This document shows positions 22,760 through 35,578 of a DNA stretch of 64,000 bases, piece after piece. The notes beneath the pieces were generated by a model that was not told the origin of the DNA, made no database searches, and was given only the letters and a program-made list of their open reading frames with translations. The DNA lies in contig CM035309.1 of assembly GCA_002900995.3 (NCBI GenBank), positions 2,052,389 to 2,116,388 on the forward strand, written 5' to 3'. Source of the stretch: Ganoderma boninense. Its lineage: Eukaryota > Basidiomycota > Agaricomycetes > Polyporales > Polyporaceae. Both the position numbers and the translations under genes were made by a program. Each line of letters opens with the position of its first letter. Position 1 is the first letter of the stretch.

Positions 22760-25149
22760 CTCGTGAGGGAGGCGAATAGACGATGCCCTAAGGTTGGCTG
22801 GGACAGACCATAAAGAGAGCAGGGGACCTGAGGGGGTGATCGCAAGGTCTGGGGTGGCATATGCATGGTGATGCCAAGAGGCTGACGCCCTGGGCTGGTG
22901 GAGCGGATCCGTCTGTCATCGTACGCAACCAGAGCCGCTTAAATGTCCCTCGGCGCTGGGGATGCATTCGCGCTGGGGCCACAAAACAATAACGTTCTGC
23001 GGGGATGCTCCACGGGTCGTCTCACCACGGACGATGATTTCAACTTCGAGCCCCGTGGAAGGAGTCCACGGCGTCGCACGTGCCTCGTTTTTCGGCCGTT
23101 CGCAGGTCTATCTTCGCTGAGTATAGGTAGCGTGGTGCTGTTCCTAGAAAAGCCGGGCGACTATCTCGCATGCACCGGTGATGTGCGCGCCTGAGGCCGA
23201 AGGGAGGCAAAGAAACGTGAGCGACGGCAGTAAACGCATGTTAAGTGCAGTACCAGCACCGTTTTTCGGTCCCCATGCGGCACAACAACAAAAAGGCGGA
23301 TGCTCCGCACGCGGGGGTGTGAAAATGTTGCGCCGTGGCTACCTATTATTGCTGGACGAGGAGGCGAGAGAGCGTGCCGGAAGTAAATGCGCATACGTGA
23401 CGGTAAAGTTGGCGAGGATGAGTGCCTCGACTCATGGTCCGTTTTCATGTCGGAACTCCGCGACAATTGGGAACCATCAACGGTGATTGGATCGTGGGAT
23501 CTAGAAAGTGTCCAGTTGATGAACACGGCATGAAAAAAGGGTTGCACGTACTTAGCGTCGGCGGGTTCGGAGATGTCTTGCTGACGACGACTTGCGAGGA
23601 AGAGGAAGTGTGAGAAAAGGTGGGATCCTACCGGGTTCGTCGAAACTGTAAGTTAAACTTTAAGCCAGAGAAGGCGTAAAACAATTGGGCATCGCGACTT
23701 CGGAAAAGAGAGGGGGTGCTGTGCAAACAATTGGGAGAACGTCGTGAGATACACGAGCCAGTTGGGCTCGCTGGGCATCTCGTACGAGTTCTGTTCGCCG
23801 TGGGTGGCGGTCGGGATCGGTCGTCGAGGTTGGATGCCGCGGAAGAAGGGAGGTAGCCTTCTAGCCTCGTGTCCGTTCTGCACAAAAGTCCGCGTCGACG
23901 TCGTCGAGAGGCCGTCGCGCAAGCTTGAGCACGTGACCGTAACCCGCTGTTCGTTTCGCCGTTCACGCCGTCTAAAGGCCCCGATTGCGGACTGACGCGC
24001 TTCCAAAGTCCGCGCTGTTGGACCAGGCGAAAGAAGGTCCCCAGAGCGAGCAAAACGAGTAGATCTGGACTGTGGGGGTCATTGTGGTAAAGAGGCAAAC
24101 AGATGAATCCAGAAATGCTCAATGGCTCATCGCCGTACTTATCGTGCTTACGGAGACTTCCGGAGAGCAAGAGTCCAAATAAGTACACGAATCACGCGTC
24201 CGCAATGCGCATAGCCGGTCTCTGTCTGCTGCTCAACGTAGATTCAAAGGTGTGTAATATGTACTTTGAATGCACTGATTGAATCCAGACCGACTACTTG
24301 TCACTAGTACTGGGACCGACCTTTTAACAGCACCACGAGGTGACCATAGACAGGTCATGGCCTAAGGGCTCTTGTCGGTTTCTTAATGGCCACCACGCCG
24401 GCGAATAATACTTATGCATGTGTAGGACTGTGGTGCATGTGATGGGGTAGAGGAGGGTACTGTAGAGGTGATCGGAGAGCTGCCCATCAGAGAGAGAGAG
24501 CAGAGCGGGGGCTTTAAGTTTGCGGGGGCTGCTGTCATGAGTGGACACCGGATCGCAACGCCACCACCGAAACGCGATCGATCCGATCAGCACAATCCAT
24601 ACAACTTATTCCAAATTTCAAGTCCAGAGTCGCCTTCGCGACTAGTACGTAAACCATCGCGACCCCACTTTGCACGGAATTGCGCTGGAACTCCCGCAGT
24701 AAACACGAGCGTCGAGCTCAAAGTCAGATCCTCGCACGCACTTCGCACCGGAGAGAATTTAAAAGCTGTTTGCGTGTATTGTACTGCATAGGGAGCCATA
24801 TGGTCCACCGACATCGATGTGTCGTGGATGAAAGCTTCAAGTTTAGTGGGGTATTGTAGCACTGGATACACACAGCTTGTCTAGCAGGTCCGATGGGGTA
24901 TAAGGCAAGAAGAGCCAATCCGGGGAGCCCGTCGTGTACGCCGTCGAAGTCCCAAAGAGCACGCAGGAAGCGCACACGAGAGAAAAGAGATTGCGAGGTT
25001 GGTTCGCACTTGAAAGGGAGTACACACGGAAGCCAATCACAGAGGTGGCTACTATGTCAATCCAAGAGAAGCTATTAAACGGGGGTGAGGATATCGCTGG
25101 GCCCTCCTGCGCGCGGGGAGCTCTGGCGGTTGCGTACTTAGACAGGTCA
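22760..25149. other. Long intergenic region between ALDH copy 1 and the hydrophobin gene
   Basis: About 2.4 kb with no gene I can support. Minus-strand open frames at 23628-24188 lack a recognisable domain and a spliced model. An (AG)n tract of about 12 bases lies near 24488-24500. GC-rich segments at 23000-23950 may hold regulatory sequence. Confidence 0.45.
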
Positions 25150-25805
25150 TTAGAGAGTGACTGGAAGATAAATTTCGCAGGACATGTCAGCTGTGAGCGC
25201 GGGCATCCAATTGGTGGAGTGGACGCACTCGGGATGCAGCCAATGGAGACCAGACCGCCTTTGCTGTTGTTCTCGCAGCAGACGGGGCGCTGAGAGCTGC
25301 GAAGCAGAAGCGTCAGTATGGGCGCTCGTCATGGAATCCGAAGAGAGCTGTCATTCTAGACGCACCAGCTGTTGCCAGAACCGAGGCCAACGATGCTCAA
25401 TGGCGAGCACTTGAGGCCGACAAGGATGTCGTCGGCGACACCGCTAATGCCAAGGAGGCCAAGAATTGCCGAAATGACGGAGTCGTTAGCCTTGGAGACC
25501 TGGTTGCAGCACTGGACGCTGCCGGTGTTGCAGTTGTAGTCGCCACCAGAAGTGCCGGAGGGAGTAGCGCCCCTTGCTTCATCTTTTGATAGATGGGGTT
25601 GGCGCGTCAGCGGGTATGAACGTGCGATTACATGGAAGCCAGCGGAGTAGGAAACGCGACACTCACGGGTACGGGAAGCGCGGCGGTGGAGGTTGCGGGG
25701 AGGGAGAGGTTGGAGACCACGGGCCATGCGTTGCCCGTTGGTCTCGGCTGCCTGGACGGAGGCAGCGGCGGCGATGACAGCAGCAAGAGCGTAAGAAAAC
25801 TTCAT
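25150..25805 (-). CDS. Class I hydrophobin
   Basis: Four exons: 25805-25667, 25582-25366, 25296-25229 and 25160-25150, summing to 435 nt (144 residues). MKFSYALAAVIAAAASVQAAE is a signal peptide. The mature part has the eight-cysteine hydrophobin pattern: YNC, QCC, LKC, NSC, VCC and IGC, with hydrophobic spacing (ISAILGLLGISGVADDILVG) between the third and fourth. The last exon is only 11 nt and finishes GCIPITL, the usual hydrophobin ending. Spacing and hydropathy fit class I rather than class II. Hydrophobins are secreted and self-assemble into water-repellent films on hyphae and fruiting bodies. Confidence 0.95.
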
Positions 25806-25982
25806 GTTTGCTAGTGGTAAAGGCGGCCGCAAGGGATTGGTTCAGTAGCCCGAGAGCAATGAACGAGTGGGGTTAAAAGAGTGAGGGGTGGCACGAAGCC
25901 GAGGGCGGGGCTAGGACTGGAGAGGGAGATGGACGAGGGTGCAAGAGCAGGAAACCGAACCGACTGCACGCAACAACGGCGA

Positions 25983-25988
25983 TTTATA
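25983..25988 (-). promoter_or_regulatory. Possible TATA box of the hydrophobin gene
   Basis: TATAAA on the minus strand, about 178 bp upstream of the ATG at 25805. This is rather far and would need a long 5' UTR, so it is tentative. Confidence 0.3.
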
Positions 25989-28929
25989 GCGCAGCACGGC
26001 GCGCCTGGAGGGTGGTCGAACCTCACTTGGACTGGACGGCGAGGCCTCGGCTCGCATTCGTATCAGAGAAGCGACTGAGAAGCGCAGGCTTGCCACAACA
26101 GCGCTAGCAGCGCCTTACTCTTACGTTTGAAACACCCCATTTCGCGAGACATGTCCGAGCCGCACTGGACCCGACATCCCGCATCGCACTGAGGTGGCGA
26201 CTAGTGGCTCGCCACTTCCTGTGAAACTGAAGCCTAAGCACAGAGGTCCTTGAAAGGCAAGATACTGAACCATACCGACGTGTGGGCCCCGAGATGGGCC
26301 ACGATACTGTGCAAGAGCAGAGGGTGTTCGGCGGAGGCAGAGCGTTTGGAAGAATATGGAACCCGCAGCAGCGTCCGGAAGCGAGCGCCATCTGTAGCCG
26401 GTGACAAACTGCGAAGCCCGCCTTCCCGGCCCCGCGGGCGGCCGAGCCCGCAACGGCAACTTCACCCGGTCAAAGGACGCGTCCATTGACCTCTGGGATG
26501 CAGGCAACTGCCTTCGGATGGCTCTGTCATTGAAAAAAGCCAAGTCTGGGAGGTTGAGAGAGGGTCAAGGATGCACTGAGGCGGCGGATCGACATGGTGG
26601 CGAGGACATACTTACCTGGTGCCGAGTCTGATCATCGTGTGCTCCGCTAAAACCAAATCTTCAGCATTGATTGCCGATGTGCTTCATTTCGCCATCCCCG
26701 ATTACTTAACCTCCGCAAGTGGCGCCAGTCCGAGCATATCCGTCACCGTCGGTCTTGTCCCGCTTCGGTCCACCACTCACCTTCGTCGCCATCCGGCAGC
26801 ACAGTGTGCACTGCGGTGCTGGCCAACCCTGACCGAGTCTTGGCAGCCTCGGACTGACCCTTTTCCAATGCTGCGTTGTCACTGGCACGGTCTGGCATGG
26901 TCAGCGTTTCTCCTTTTCAATGCACTCCCAGTCGTCGACCCGTGCCTTCAAGTTCGAATTCAAGTGCAACGAACTCACCTCAGGCATCGCGCATTACGCG
27001 TCGAAGACGCTGCCCTCCAACAAGAGGTTGCCATGGTACCGGCAGCGCCAGGCTGGCTACTTATACTTATGTGGGGGTTGAGGTGAGGTTCGAAAGAAGC
27101 TCACGAAGCATGTACGTACTTGCTGACATGGTCCTGATGCTCTCTCTTTCACTCGAGCTCGTTGCGACTGTCGCGGAGGGTTGGCGATACTCTTGCGGCC
27201 CGACGGTATTTACTATTACTCCCGCACCCCACCATCGCGGTTAGTAATCTTAAATCGCGCTAGTGGGGTGCGGATGTATATACAACGGGGGACTTGATGG
27301 GCACAGTAAGTACCAATCCGCGAGGGCTTGCAAGTCGCGCAGCCGATTGGCAGTTCGCTGCAGGCTCTAGAACCAATACCAACCGTCCGTTTGGTCCGAG
27401 GTCTAGACCCTTCGTTGAGCGGCATCAGATGAGGGGATGCCAAAGACTCACTTGAGGTTCTTGCTCGAATCGTACTGGTCTTTCGTCCGCGAGTAGAGGA
27501 GATAGCTGTTCGTTCCGCCGAGGGCACGGGGAGACTTTCAACGTCCACGGAGCGTCCTCATCACGCACCTGACTTTGACTTTTAGAGGCGGTTTAAGGGC
27601 GTTGCTGGGACCCGATATGATGCCCCGGCGGAGGCCGTTGCGACCGGAGGGAGCTTGTCTGGTTAAGGCGACAGTTGGGAGGCGCAGAGGAGATCTAGAA
27701 GGGTCGGAGGACTCGGAGAGGGTTCGAAGACGTTGGTTGGAAGGAGACTTGTAAACATCTCATTCCAAGAGGAAGACTTGGAAGACGACGGATTCGCATA
27801 AGTCCTGTGAGTAAATAGTCGCGATGCATGCTCTCCGTATGGACTAGCCACTCATGAACAGGCTGAGGTCCAGCGCTCTGGATCAGGTACGGCTGACAGC
27901 CCACTGTCCACAGGCATGCAGCGGAAACAATCTGGTTGATGTTGTCGACGACAGTCGACCGTCGGCAACGCTATGGACTCGTGCGTGGCGATTGGCCAGT
28001 CCCACTTTATTCGCCCGCTGTCCAGTCCTCTTCTCGGCTTTACCGCGTCACGCGGCTGGTATGTAGTATTTCCGCCTTTATCCCGGTGCTAAACATTGGC
28101 AGTTCATGTCCAAGAGCTGATCGACCACTCCCCTGAATGAAATGAGCCGTGTGGCGTGATCTCAGCATGTCTGTGATGTTGCGGTGTGGTGAACTCGAGT
28201 GTAGGCGATGAGCGACGATGGAGTGGACAGAACGGACGAATGCAAGTCATCCAGGGAGTTTTCGGTCGCTGCGAGCGGGATGGTGAGGGCTTGTCGGGGC
28301 GTTGTATGCGGGGTTGGCTGCAACAGTGCGACGTCTGACAGCGTCTGACAGCTCGAGCCCGATGGAGACTGTTCTGCTGGACGGTTCGACAGCGCTGGCC
28401 TCGGCAAGCCTCCTATTCAAAAACACTGACAAGGCAAATTCCCGTGTCGCTGTGCTCCACGGCGGGATCTCCCGTTGGGATCGATGCACTGACTGCCACT
28501 GAGCGCCGGGCGCTGGACGTTCGGCGTGGCACCGGTCCCGTCTGCGATTGGAGAAGTGCGTTTTGCCTTACCCCGCACTAAACCTAACTCACCCTCGATT
28601 TGTCCCCCATATCATCAACTTGCTGTTCGCGAGGAACTTTCTGCCGGCGGTCGCTCGAACCTTGCAATTACCGTACAGGGCTAAACGTCCTTGCGCAAAC
28701 TGCAGGGTCGCCGGTGGTTTGCACCTCGCGCCTTCCCCGCGATTTCTATTCTCGAAATCCGGTGCCTCGAGATGCCTTTAAAGTCTCCCTGACGCCGGCC
28801 CAGTCCTCGCCCTGCTTCCGTCCTGCGCCTCCTCGCATACCCCTTGTGCGGCCGCATAGATTGGACCACCCCCACCTCACCACTGCGCATCCTAGTCCCG
28901 TGGGTGTCCCCCCCAGTGCAGTCGCCAAG
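25989..28929. other. Long intergenic region between hydrophobin and DUF6534 genes
   Basis: About 2.9 kb with no gene recognised apart from one weak short open frame (separate entry). The last 200 bases before 28930 are C-rich and probably the DUF6534 promoter and 5' UTR. Confidence 0.45.
26920..27081 (+). CDS. Candidate small ORF with coding-like codon use (53 aa)
   Basis: An ATG frame in a gene-poor stretch, starting MHSQSSTRAFKFEFKC and running through LPSNKRLPWYRQRQ to a stop at 27079-27081. Over the first 36 codons nearly every third base is G or C, as in the confident genes here and unlike the flanks. No family recognised. It may be a small gene, one exon of a larger gene whose other exons I could not find, or a remnant. 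Confidence 0.25.
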   Translation: MHSQSSTRAFKFEFKCNELTSGIAHYASKTLPSNKRLPWYRQRQAGYLYLCGG

Positions 28930-30792
28930 ATGCCGACGATGGTACAGCTCGTGTGAGTCAAGCCTCTCTTTCCGCACTTGGACTGCGTTTGCTGATTTTT
29001 GGTTGTTTTCGTATGGAGCTATGGCCCCATCTTCGTAGGGGTCATGTTTAACATCATGCTCTTCGGGGTCATGTTCACTCAGACGTACCTGTACTTCAAC
29101 ATGTACAAGGAGTGAGTACCTCCGTCGTCGCCAATACTTTGGATTCCCCGTCCTGACGGCGTTCGACTAGTGATCGCACCTGGATTAAGGTTTTCGTGAG
29201 TGTCCATCATCTTACCTTCGTCCGTTCGACGACATATGGGCGAGGGTCGACGGATTCGCCAACAGGTCTTGACTTTGTTCGTGCTTGATTGCATCAACAC
29301 GGCCTTCGACGTCACAATCATTTACATTCCGCTCGTCAATAGATTCGGTGAGTGACGTCCGCGAACTTTAATACGATGCAGATATCCTGAGAAAAGTGTA
29401 TGTCGGCAGGGGACTTCGAGGCCCTCGAGAAGTCTACCAAGAGTGAGTCCGCTCCGTCTGCTCCCTGTCACTGGCTATAACTCAGTGTTGTCTCCTGCAG
29501 CTTTCATGTCAGGTATGTGAGGATGTCGCCGACTCATTGCCGTTCGCTAAGTCCGGAGTCTCCGCCATATAGACCCAGTGATAACAGTGAGTGAACCTTG
29601 TTCATGTTGATTACCCCATTTCTGAAATCGCATCCAGGGAGTTATCGCCACCCTCGTGCAGTTGTTCTTCGCATGGCGGGTGAAGGTGTTGACATCGAAT
29701 CGCCTGGTCGTCACCATCGTCGTGATTTTAGCTTTCATTCAGTTGTGTACGTCAACCTTCTGTCGACGGCACTTGCCAGCTGCTCATCGCGGTTTCGTCT
29801 GTCAGTTGGTGGCATAGGCACCAGCATCGCGGTCTCGATCGTCCCCGAGTACGAACAATTCCGGAGGTGGAAGAGCATTGCTATCGTCTGGCTCGTTGCG
29901 GCCGGGCTCGCAGACATCATCATCACAGCCGCGCTCGTCTGGCATCTGGTGCGTCCTGCAGCAACATCTTCTCTTGTGCCTTCGTATCCTCAAAATTGTT
30001 CTTTATTTTTTTATTCTCATAGCGGAAAAACAAGACAGGAATGTCGATCACAGATGATTTGATCAACAGGATCATTGCTAGTGAGTGACGGGAACCATTG
30101 TCCTTGCCTATTCGAACGTTGTTTTCTAAATGGCTGGTTCTGCCCTCGACTGCTCGTCGACACAGTGACTGTCCAGACTGGGTTGATCACGGCTCTTTTC
30201 GCCATGCTCGATCTCATCCTCTACCTGAGCATGGTAAGTACAACTTCCGGCGAGTCGCTGTGGGCCTCGTCCTTGAAGAGTTTGGTACTGATATTGTTTA
30301 CCTTGATCGCCTTTAGTCATCCGGCTGGCACTTGATGTTCAATATCCCTCTAGCAAAACTGTACACTAACTCGCTCATGTCCACCTTGAACTCCCGGCGC
30401 ATATGGAAGGCTTCGAGTAATGCCAAAGACTCGTTTGGACCTCCCGTAGGCAGCGGACAGCGAAATATGTTCAACGTGAACGTCACCCGGGGCGGCGATG
30501 TGAGGAGCAGCCGGGTACGTCGTGTCTCCTCGTCCCGTTCTCCACCTCGACGTGGATCCCTTGTCCCTTCCTCTCCCTCCCCCACTTTTTCTTCTGTCAT
30601 CCAGGATGGTGAGATGTGCATGTGCTTACTGGCGTTGTTCTGCGGCAGGCTCCGGAGCGGATCATCATCGGCGTCGAGCAGCACGAGATGACGGACGTCG
30701 ACTTGAAAAGCGAGCCTTACCCAAGCGCGACGTCTGTGGTGACGACGGACTTGAACAAGCTCGAGTCCGGGTCGCCCGTGTCATCGGTGTGA
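28930..30792 (+). CDS. DUF6534 multi-pass membrane protein
   Basis: Thirteen exons (28930-28952, 29019-29111, 29171-29195, 29266-29347, 29410-29442, 29501-29512, 29573-29586, 29638-29746, 29806-29948, 30023-30080, 30166-30233, 30317-30514, 30649-30792) sum to 1002 nt, 333 residues. The start gives MPTMVQLVYGPIFVGVMFNI. About seven helices follow, including LFVLDCINTAFDVTIIYIPL, VIATLVQLFFAWRVKVL and IVWLVAAGLADIIITAALVW. The DUF6534 region itself is TVQTGLITALFAMLDLILYL followed by IPLAKLYTNSLMSTLNSRR. The C-terminal tail is hydrophilic. The family is abundant in basidiomycetes and uncharacterised. Exons 6 and 7 are only 12 and 14 nt. Confidence 0.9.
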
Positions 30793-31240
30793 TCGAGGAC
30801 GAGCTTGGCGCGGACGTGGCGACGGGCACGGGGAGACCAGCCGCGATGGTTCTCTGCCTCTTCCGTTTTGTTGTGTTTTAGGACGATTGTTACACTTCCG
30901 AGCCCGAAGGACTAAAATTCTGGAGTGTGCCACTGTCTGTCCAGCCTTACCGTAGTATTCGTCCGCTGGACTTGGATTTCTGTACACTACATCGTTTTCG
31001 TCTAGTGGGTGCGGTAATAGAGCTGCTGTTTGTGCCATATTGTCTGCGGGGGTGTGTTTTCCTGCCTGACGGACCGGTGCGGACAATTAACCAGACGCGC
31101 CGCCCTTCTTCCATAAAGAGCGAGACACGCGTCATGGGCGCTTTGGGCGACGCGTCTTGGGTTTGTGGCCCGAGTTTAAGTTAGGTTGAGGGATGCCCCG
31201 AGACTGAGCCGCCGCCGCTGAGAGCCCTGTCCCGACTGCC
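30793..31240. other. Intergenic region between DUF6534 and CSE1 genes
   Basis: Holds the DUF6534 3' UTR and the CSE1 promoter. No strong TATA box; an AT-rich ccataaag lies near 31111. Confidence 0.45.
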
Positions 31241-34200
31241 ATGGCCGAGCTGCCGTCTCTCCTCCTCGCCTCTCTCCGCCCCGACTCCAGGAAACACGCA
31301 GAGCAGAGCCTCCACTCCCTCAGCCTCCAGCCCGGCTTCCTCACACACCTCCTCTCCCTCGTCCTCCAATCCGCCCAAGATCGCGCAGTCCGCCTCGCCG
31401 GCAGCGTCTACCTCAAAAACCTCGTCAAGTCGCGGTGGGATGACGTGCGTGCCCTCTCCTTGTATGCTGATCTACCGTGATCTCACAGGCCACGACGCGT
31501 CTGTGCAGGATGAGCCACCCATCGCGGAGGCGGACAGGGCGGCCCTGCGCGAGGCCCTCGTCCCAGCGATGATCCAGCTCTCGAACCCATCGGACAAGGC
31601 GGTGCGCGCACAGGTCGCGGAATCGATATCGCTCGTCGCGAAGTGTGACTTCCCTGAGCGGTGGCCGGATCTGGTGGATGTGAGCACTCTCTGTTCTTTG
31701 TACTTTGTGCAATCTTCTGCTGCGGCTAGTTGGAACCTGTCCTCAAGTGCAGCCTGCGTCCTGACGTGGTATTGGCGTTCTTCTTTACGCCCTGCTCTTT
31801 TTAGCCTTGGACTCGACACCCTTATTTTTTCTGCTACTTGCGGCTACCCGCGAGCTGATAGCAGCCTCGCGTGTCGCGCGATGCTGCGGAGATAGGCATC
31901 ATCTCAGGTCGCGCGTGTTGGGGAAGCATAACGCCACTTGCCGGCTACAGTGCTAAAGCTTACTTCGTTTCCTTCTTGAGTGGGCCGCGGGCGCGCCGTC
32001 GGGAGCAGCAGCCTACGCGTTCTACCCCACCGTTCCAGTCGTGCTTCCTTGCGTACATCGCTTCCTTCAAGATATGCACTCTTCAAGGTAGCTCACACGG
32101 GAGGAGTCGATAAATCATGAGAATCCAGTCCGGGGTGCGACTAGTTCTAACCTCTACGCATTCCAATCATCGAATTTCAACGTTAAGGGTTTCTCATAAC
32201 TGACCATACCTTGTAGAAACTGACAGTCTCTCTCTCCGACTCGAATTATGAAATCAACGTTGGAGTCCTCGAAACCGCGCATTCCATCTTCCGTCCCTGG
32301 CGCGCAGAAACTCGTTCCGATGCCCTCTTCACAGAAATCAACTACGTTCTCACTCGATTCACCAATCCCTTCCTCAGCCTTTTTCTCCACACGACTACTT
32401 TGCTTTTCGCCCAACCACCTCCGCCGAACCTATCTCAGGTTGCTCAAGCAATGGTTTTCCTTGTTGACATCTTCTATGACTTGACATGCCAAGATCTTCC
32501 CCCTGGCATCGAGGACTCGCATGCGCAGTTCTTCGGTGTCCAAGATGGCTTGTTCATCCGACTGCTTCTGTGGGATCCGCCACAACTCCAGGGCGAGGTG
32601 CGCGTGGATGTCTGCTCATGGGTTAATGCGATTTTCAATGGTGTGTCTAGCCTGACGACACGACACCGTCCCTCCCTTCGCAAATAAAAACGAGAATCCT
32701 TGAGATAATCGAGGTGCATTGAGTCATGCTGATCTCGTACCAACACGTTCACCTTACGCTTTGCCACTACAGTTATTTGTCAAGTTGTATCCGGAAACTC
32801 TTCAGAACTCAGGCACCGTGGAAGCCTTCGTGCGAGCAATCTGGGACCTCATCGGTGGCGGCAAACGGCCAGGCGTCGCGGACGACGGGGTATGTCCGTC
32901 CGTCTCATCAGAAGAGGTGTGGTGCTGACATTTTGTTCGTCGATATAGCTTGTCTCGCAGTCCTTGCGCTTCATCGCTTCCGCTATTCGGACCGGCTACT
33001 ACAAAGATCTGTTTGGTTCGAAAGATACTATCTCCGGTCTCGTACAGGGCGTTGTCGTGCCCAATGTTGCTCTTCGAGGTAGCTCTCGCGACCGTCTTTC
33101 GAATATATGCGCGAACGAGACACTGAATCCTCCCCCTTGCAGAACATGAGTTGGAGCAGTTCGAGGATGATCCGCTCGAATACATCCGGCTCGACCTTGC
33201 GTTGCCGTCCATCGGCGCCGGCGTCTCGAACGAAGGCGTGACCCGTCGGCAGGCCGCTGCGGACGTCTTGCGTGCGCTCGTCGGGTCAGGACACGAGGCG
33301 GAGGCGACGGAGGTGACGGGTGCGTGGATCGGACAGGGTCTGAACGAGTACAACGCGAACAAGGCGCAGAACTGGCGCGCGAAGGACACTGCGATCTACC
33401 TGCTCATCGCGATCGCGACGCGAGGGAGTACGACGCAGCACGGGGTGACGTCGACGAATGCGCTCATCGACGTCGTGCAATTTTTCTCCGATCACGTCTT
33501 CCAGGACTTGCAGGCGCAGGAGGGGAGCATACACCCGATCTTGCAGGTCGACTCGATTCGCTTCTTGCATACGTTCCGGAATCAGGTGGGTGCCTGGTCT
33601 GGCTTCGTGTTGCTAGACGAGCCTGACGCTGAGGACCGCGACGATTTCACTGCTTTTAGCTTGTCAAGCAGCAACTGCTGTCTGTACTGCCTGAGCTGGT
33701 CCGCCACTTGTCGTCCGACAACTACGTCACATATACCTATGCGGCGATCAGCATCGAGCGTATCCTATTCATCCGCCAGGGTACGCAACTCATGTACGTG
33801 ATTGTGCTGTGTTATCATGAAGATAGACTGACGAAGGTTTGCAGGTTCACAGAAGCGGACGTGCGTGAGGTCGCTCCGGGGCTCCTGCACGCCCTTCTCT
33901 CGAAGGTCGAAAAAGCGCCCACGCCAGAGAAGATGGCAGAAAATGACTACCTCATGAAGTGTCAGTGCCTCGTGCAATCGTCCGACGTGCAAAGTGTTCA
34001 CGATATTGGTTCAGGTGTCATGCGCGTCATCGTTACTGCCCGGTCAGCACTTGGTGGCGGATATGACCAAATTCTCCAGCGGCTGGTTGCGATACTCGGT
34101 GTTATCTCCAAGAACCCGAGTAACCCGAACTTCGATCAGTACATCTTTGAGAGCATATCCGCCCTAATGAGGTATGTCCGCAATTCAATCCTGACGAAAG

Positions 34201-35578
34201 CGTATCGGCAAGTTGTATTTATCGTACATGACAGGTTCGCCGTCCAAGCCAACCCAGGAACTTTGCCTACCTTCGAGCGCGCTCTTTTTGGCCCATTCAC
34301 GATCATCCTCCAACAAGACATCGACCGTGCGTGAAATCCGACTGCTCGTCGGTGCTATCTCGTTCTGACTTTTCCGATTTTGATTTCGGCCCACCAGAGT
34401 ACATTCCGTACGTCTTCCAGATCCTGGCCCAGATGCTCGACCTGCATACGGACGAGGTGCCCGCCGAGTACCGGAGCCTGCTTCCAATCCTCCTCGCGCC
34501 GGCGTCGTGGCAGCAGAAGGGCAGCATCCCCGGACTCGTGAAGCTCCTCAAGGCGTTCCTGTCGCACGACGCGAAGTCCATGGTCGCTGCGGGGCAGCTC
34601 ACACAGGTGCTTGGCGTTGTGCAGCAGCGTCTGATCCCGTCCAAGATCAACGATGGATGGGGCTTCGAGCTCCTCCAGGCCGTCATCCAATATGCCCCTG
34701 CGTAAGTCTGCTGACCGCCTCCATCTCTTCCCCCCTCTCCCTCCCTCCTAGAACGATGCTGATTGCCGTGATTGTCGCGTTGGGGGCGCACAGGGTGGCG
34801 TTGCAGCAGTACTTCCGGGGCGTGATCATCACGCTGCTGACGCGCATGCAAACGAGCAAAACGGACAAATACGTGTACCACTTTGTGTACTTCCTCGGAT
34901 TCTGCCTCGCGATCAACGTCGAGGGGCTCACCCCCGACTACATCATCGGGGAGGTTGAGACTATCCAGCCGAGGTGAGCTATTTCAGGTCTCCAAGTCTT
35001 TGGTTGAAGAGCGATGATGCGAAATTGTCGCGCTTTTTTTTTAGGTTGTGGTCACAATTACTGGTGAATTTCATCATTCCTCAAGCCCCCAAGTCGCCAC
35101 CAAAGGAGAGGAAGGTCGTCGTGGTCGGGCTCACCCGACTGCTCGCACAGAGCGCGCTCATGTTCCAGGACCCCCACGCACAGGCGTGGTGAGTGTTAAT
35201 CCCAATTCATTGGCCGCTCGTTCATGCCTTTCATATTTATGGACTTACAGGCCGCCGGCCTTCCAAGCGCTCGCGAAGCTCTTCCAGACCGAGCAACTCC
35301 TCACGAAAGAGGAAGCAGACCCCGATGCGGGGCTCACGCAGATCGACTACGAGGAGCAGATGGCGGGATACCAGGCTGCGTACTCGCGCCTGGCGGCCGC
35401 TGAGGGCGCGCCGGTCGACCCCGTCGCGCACGTGAAGGACCTGAAGGCGTTCGTGGGGCAGGAGCTCTCCCAGGCGTCCGCGAGGAACCAGCGCGTGAGG
35501 GGATGGATCGAGACGACTGACATGAGCATTACGGGGCCGTTCGTGCAGGCGCTTGCTGCGTCTGGGTTCAACCTCTAA
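31241..35578 (+). CDS. CSE1: Exportin CSE1/CAS, importin-alpha re-exporter
   Basis: Large multi-exon gene. The N-terminus reads MAELPSLLLASLRPDSRKHA, then DRAVRLAGSVYLKNLVKSRW and AESISLVAKCDFPERWPDLV, the importin-beta N-terminal domain in its CSE1 form. Later exons give NVGVLETAHSIFRPWR, DLTCQDLPPGIEDSHAQFF, LLLWDPPQLQGE, LEQFEDDPLEYIRLDL and AADVLRALVG. The C-terminal part holds RGVIITLLTRMQTSKTDKY and VYHFVYFLGF, highly conserved in CSE1. The stop is at 35576-35578. The protein is built of HEAT repeats; with Ran-GTP it returns importin-alpha from nucleus to cytoplasm. It appears intact. One intron (31680-32216) is 537 nt, about ten times the local norm. Confidence 0.92.
31680..32216 (+). 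other. Unusually long CSE1 intron (537 nt)
   Basis: Joining GTGGAT at 31679 directly to AAACTGACA at 32217 keeps phase 0 and gives DLVDKLTVSLSDSNYEINVG, expected at this place in CSE1. The donor is gtgagc and the acceptor ccttgtag. The intron carries no coding sequence I recognise. It may contain an insertion or an intron-encoded RNA. Confidence 0.65.

Noticed and set aside
23628..24188. 186-residue minus-strand ORF between ALDH and hydrophobin
   Set aside because: No recognisable domain, mixed composition and no splice model linking it to other exons.
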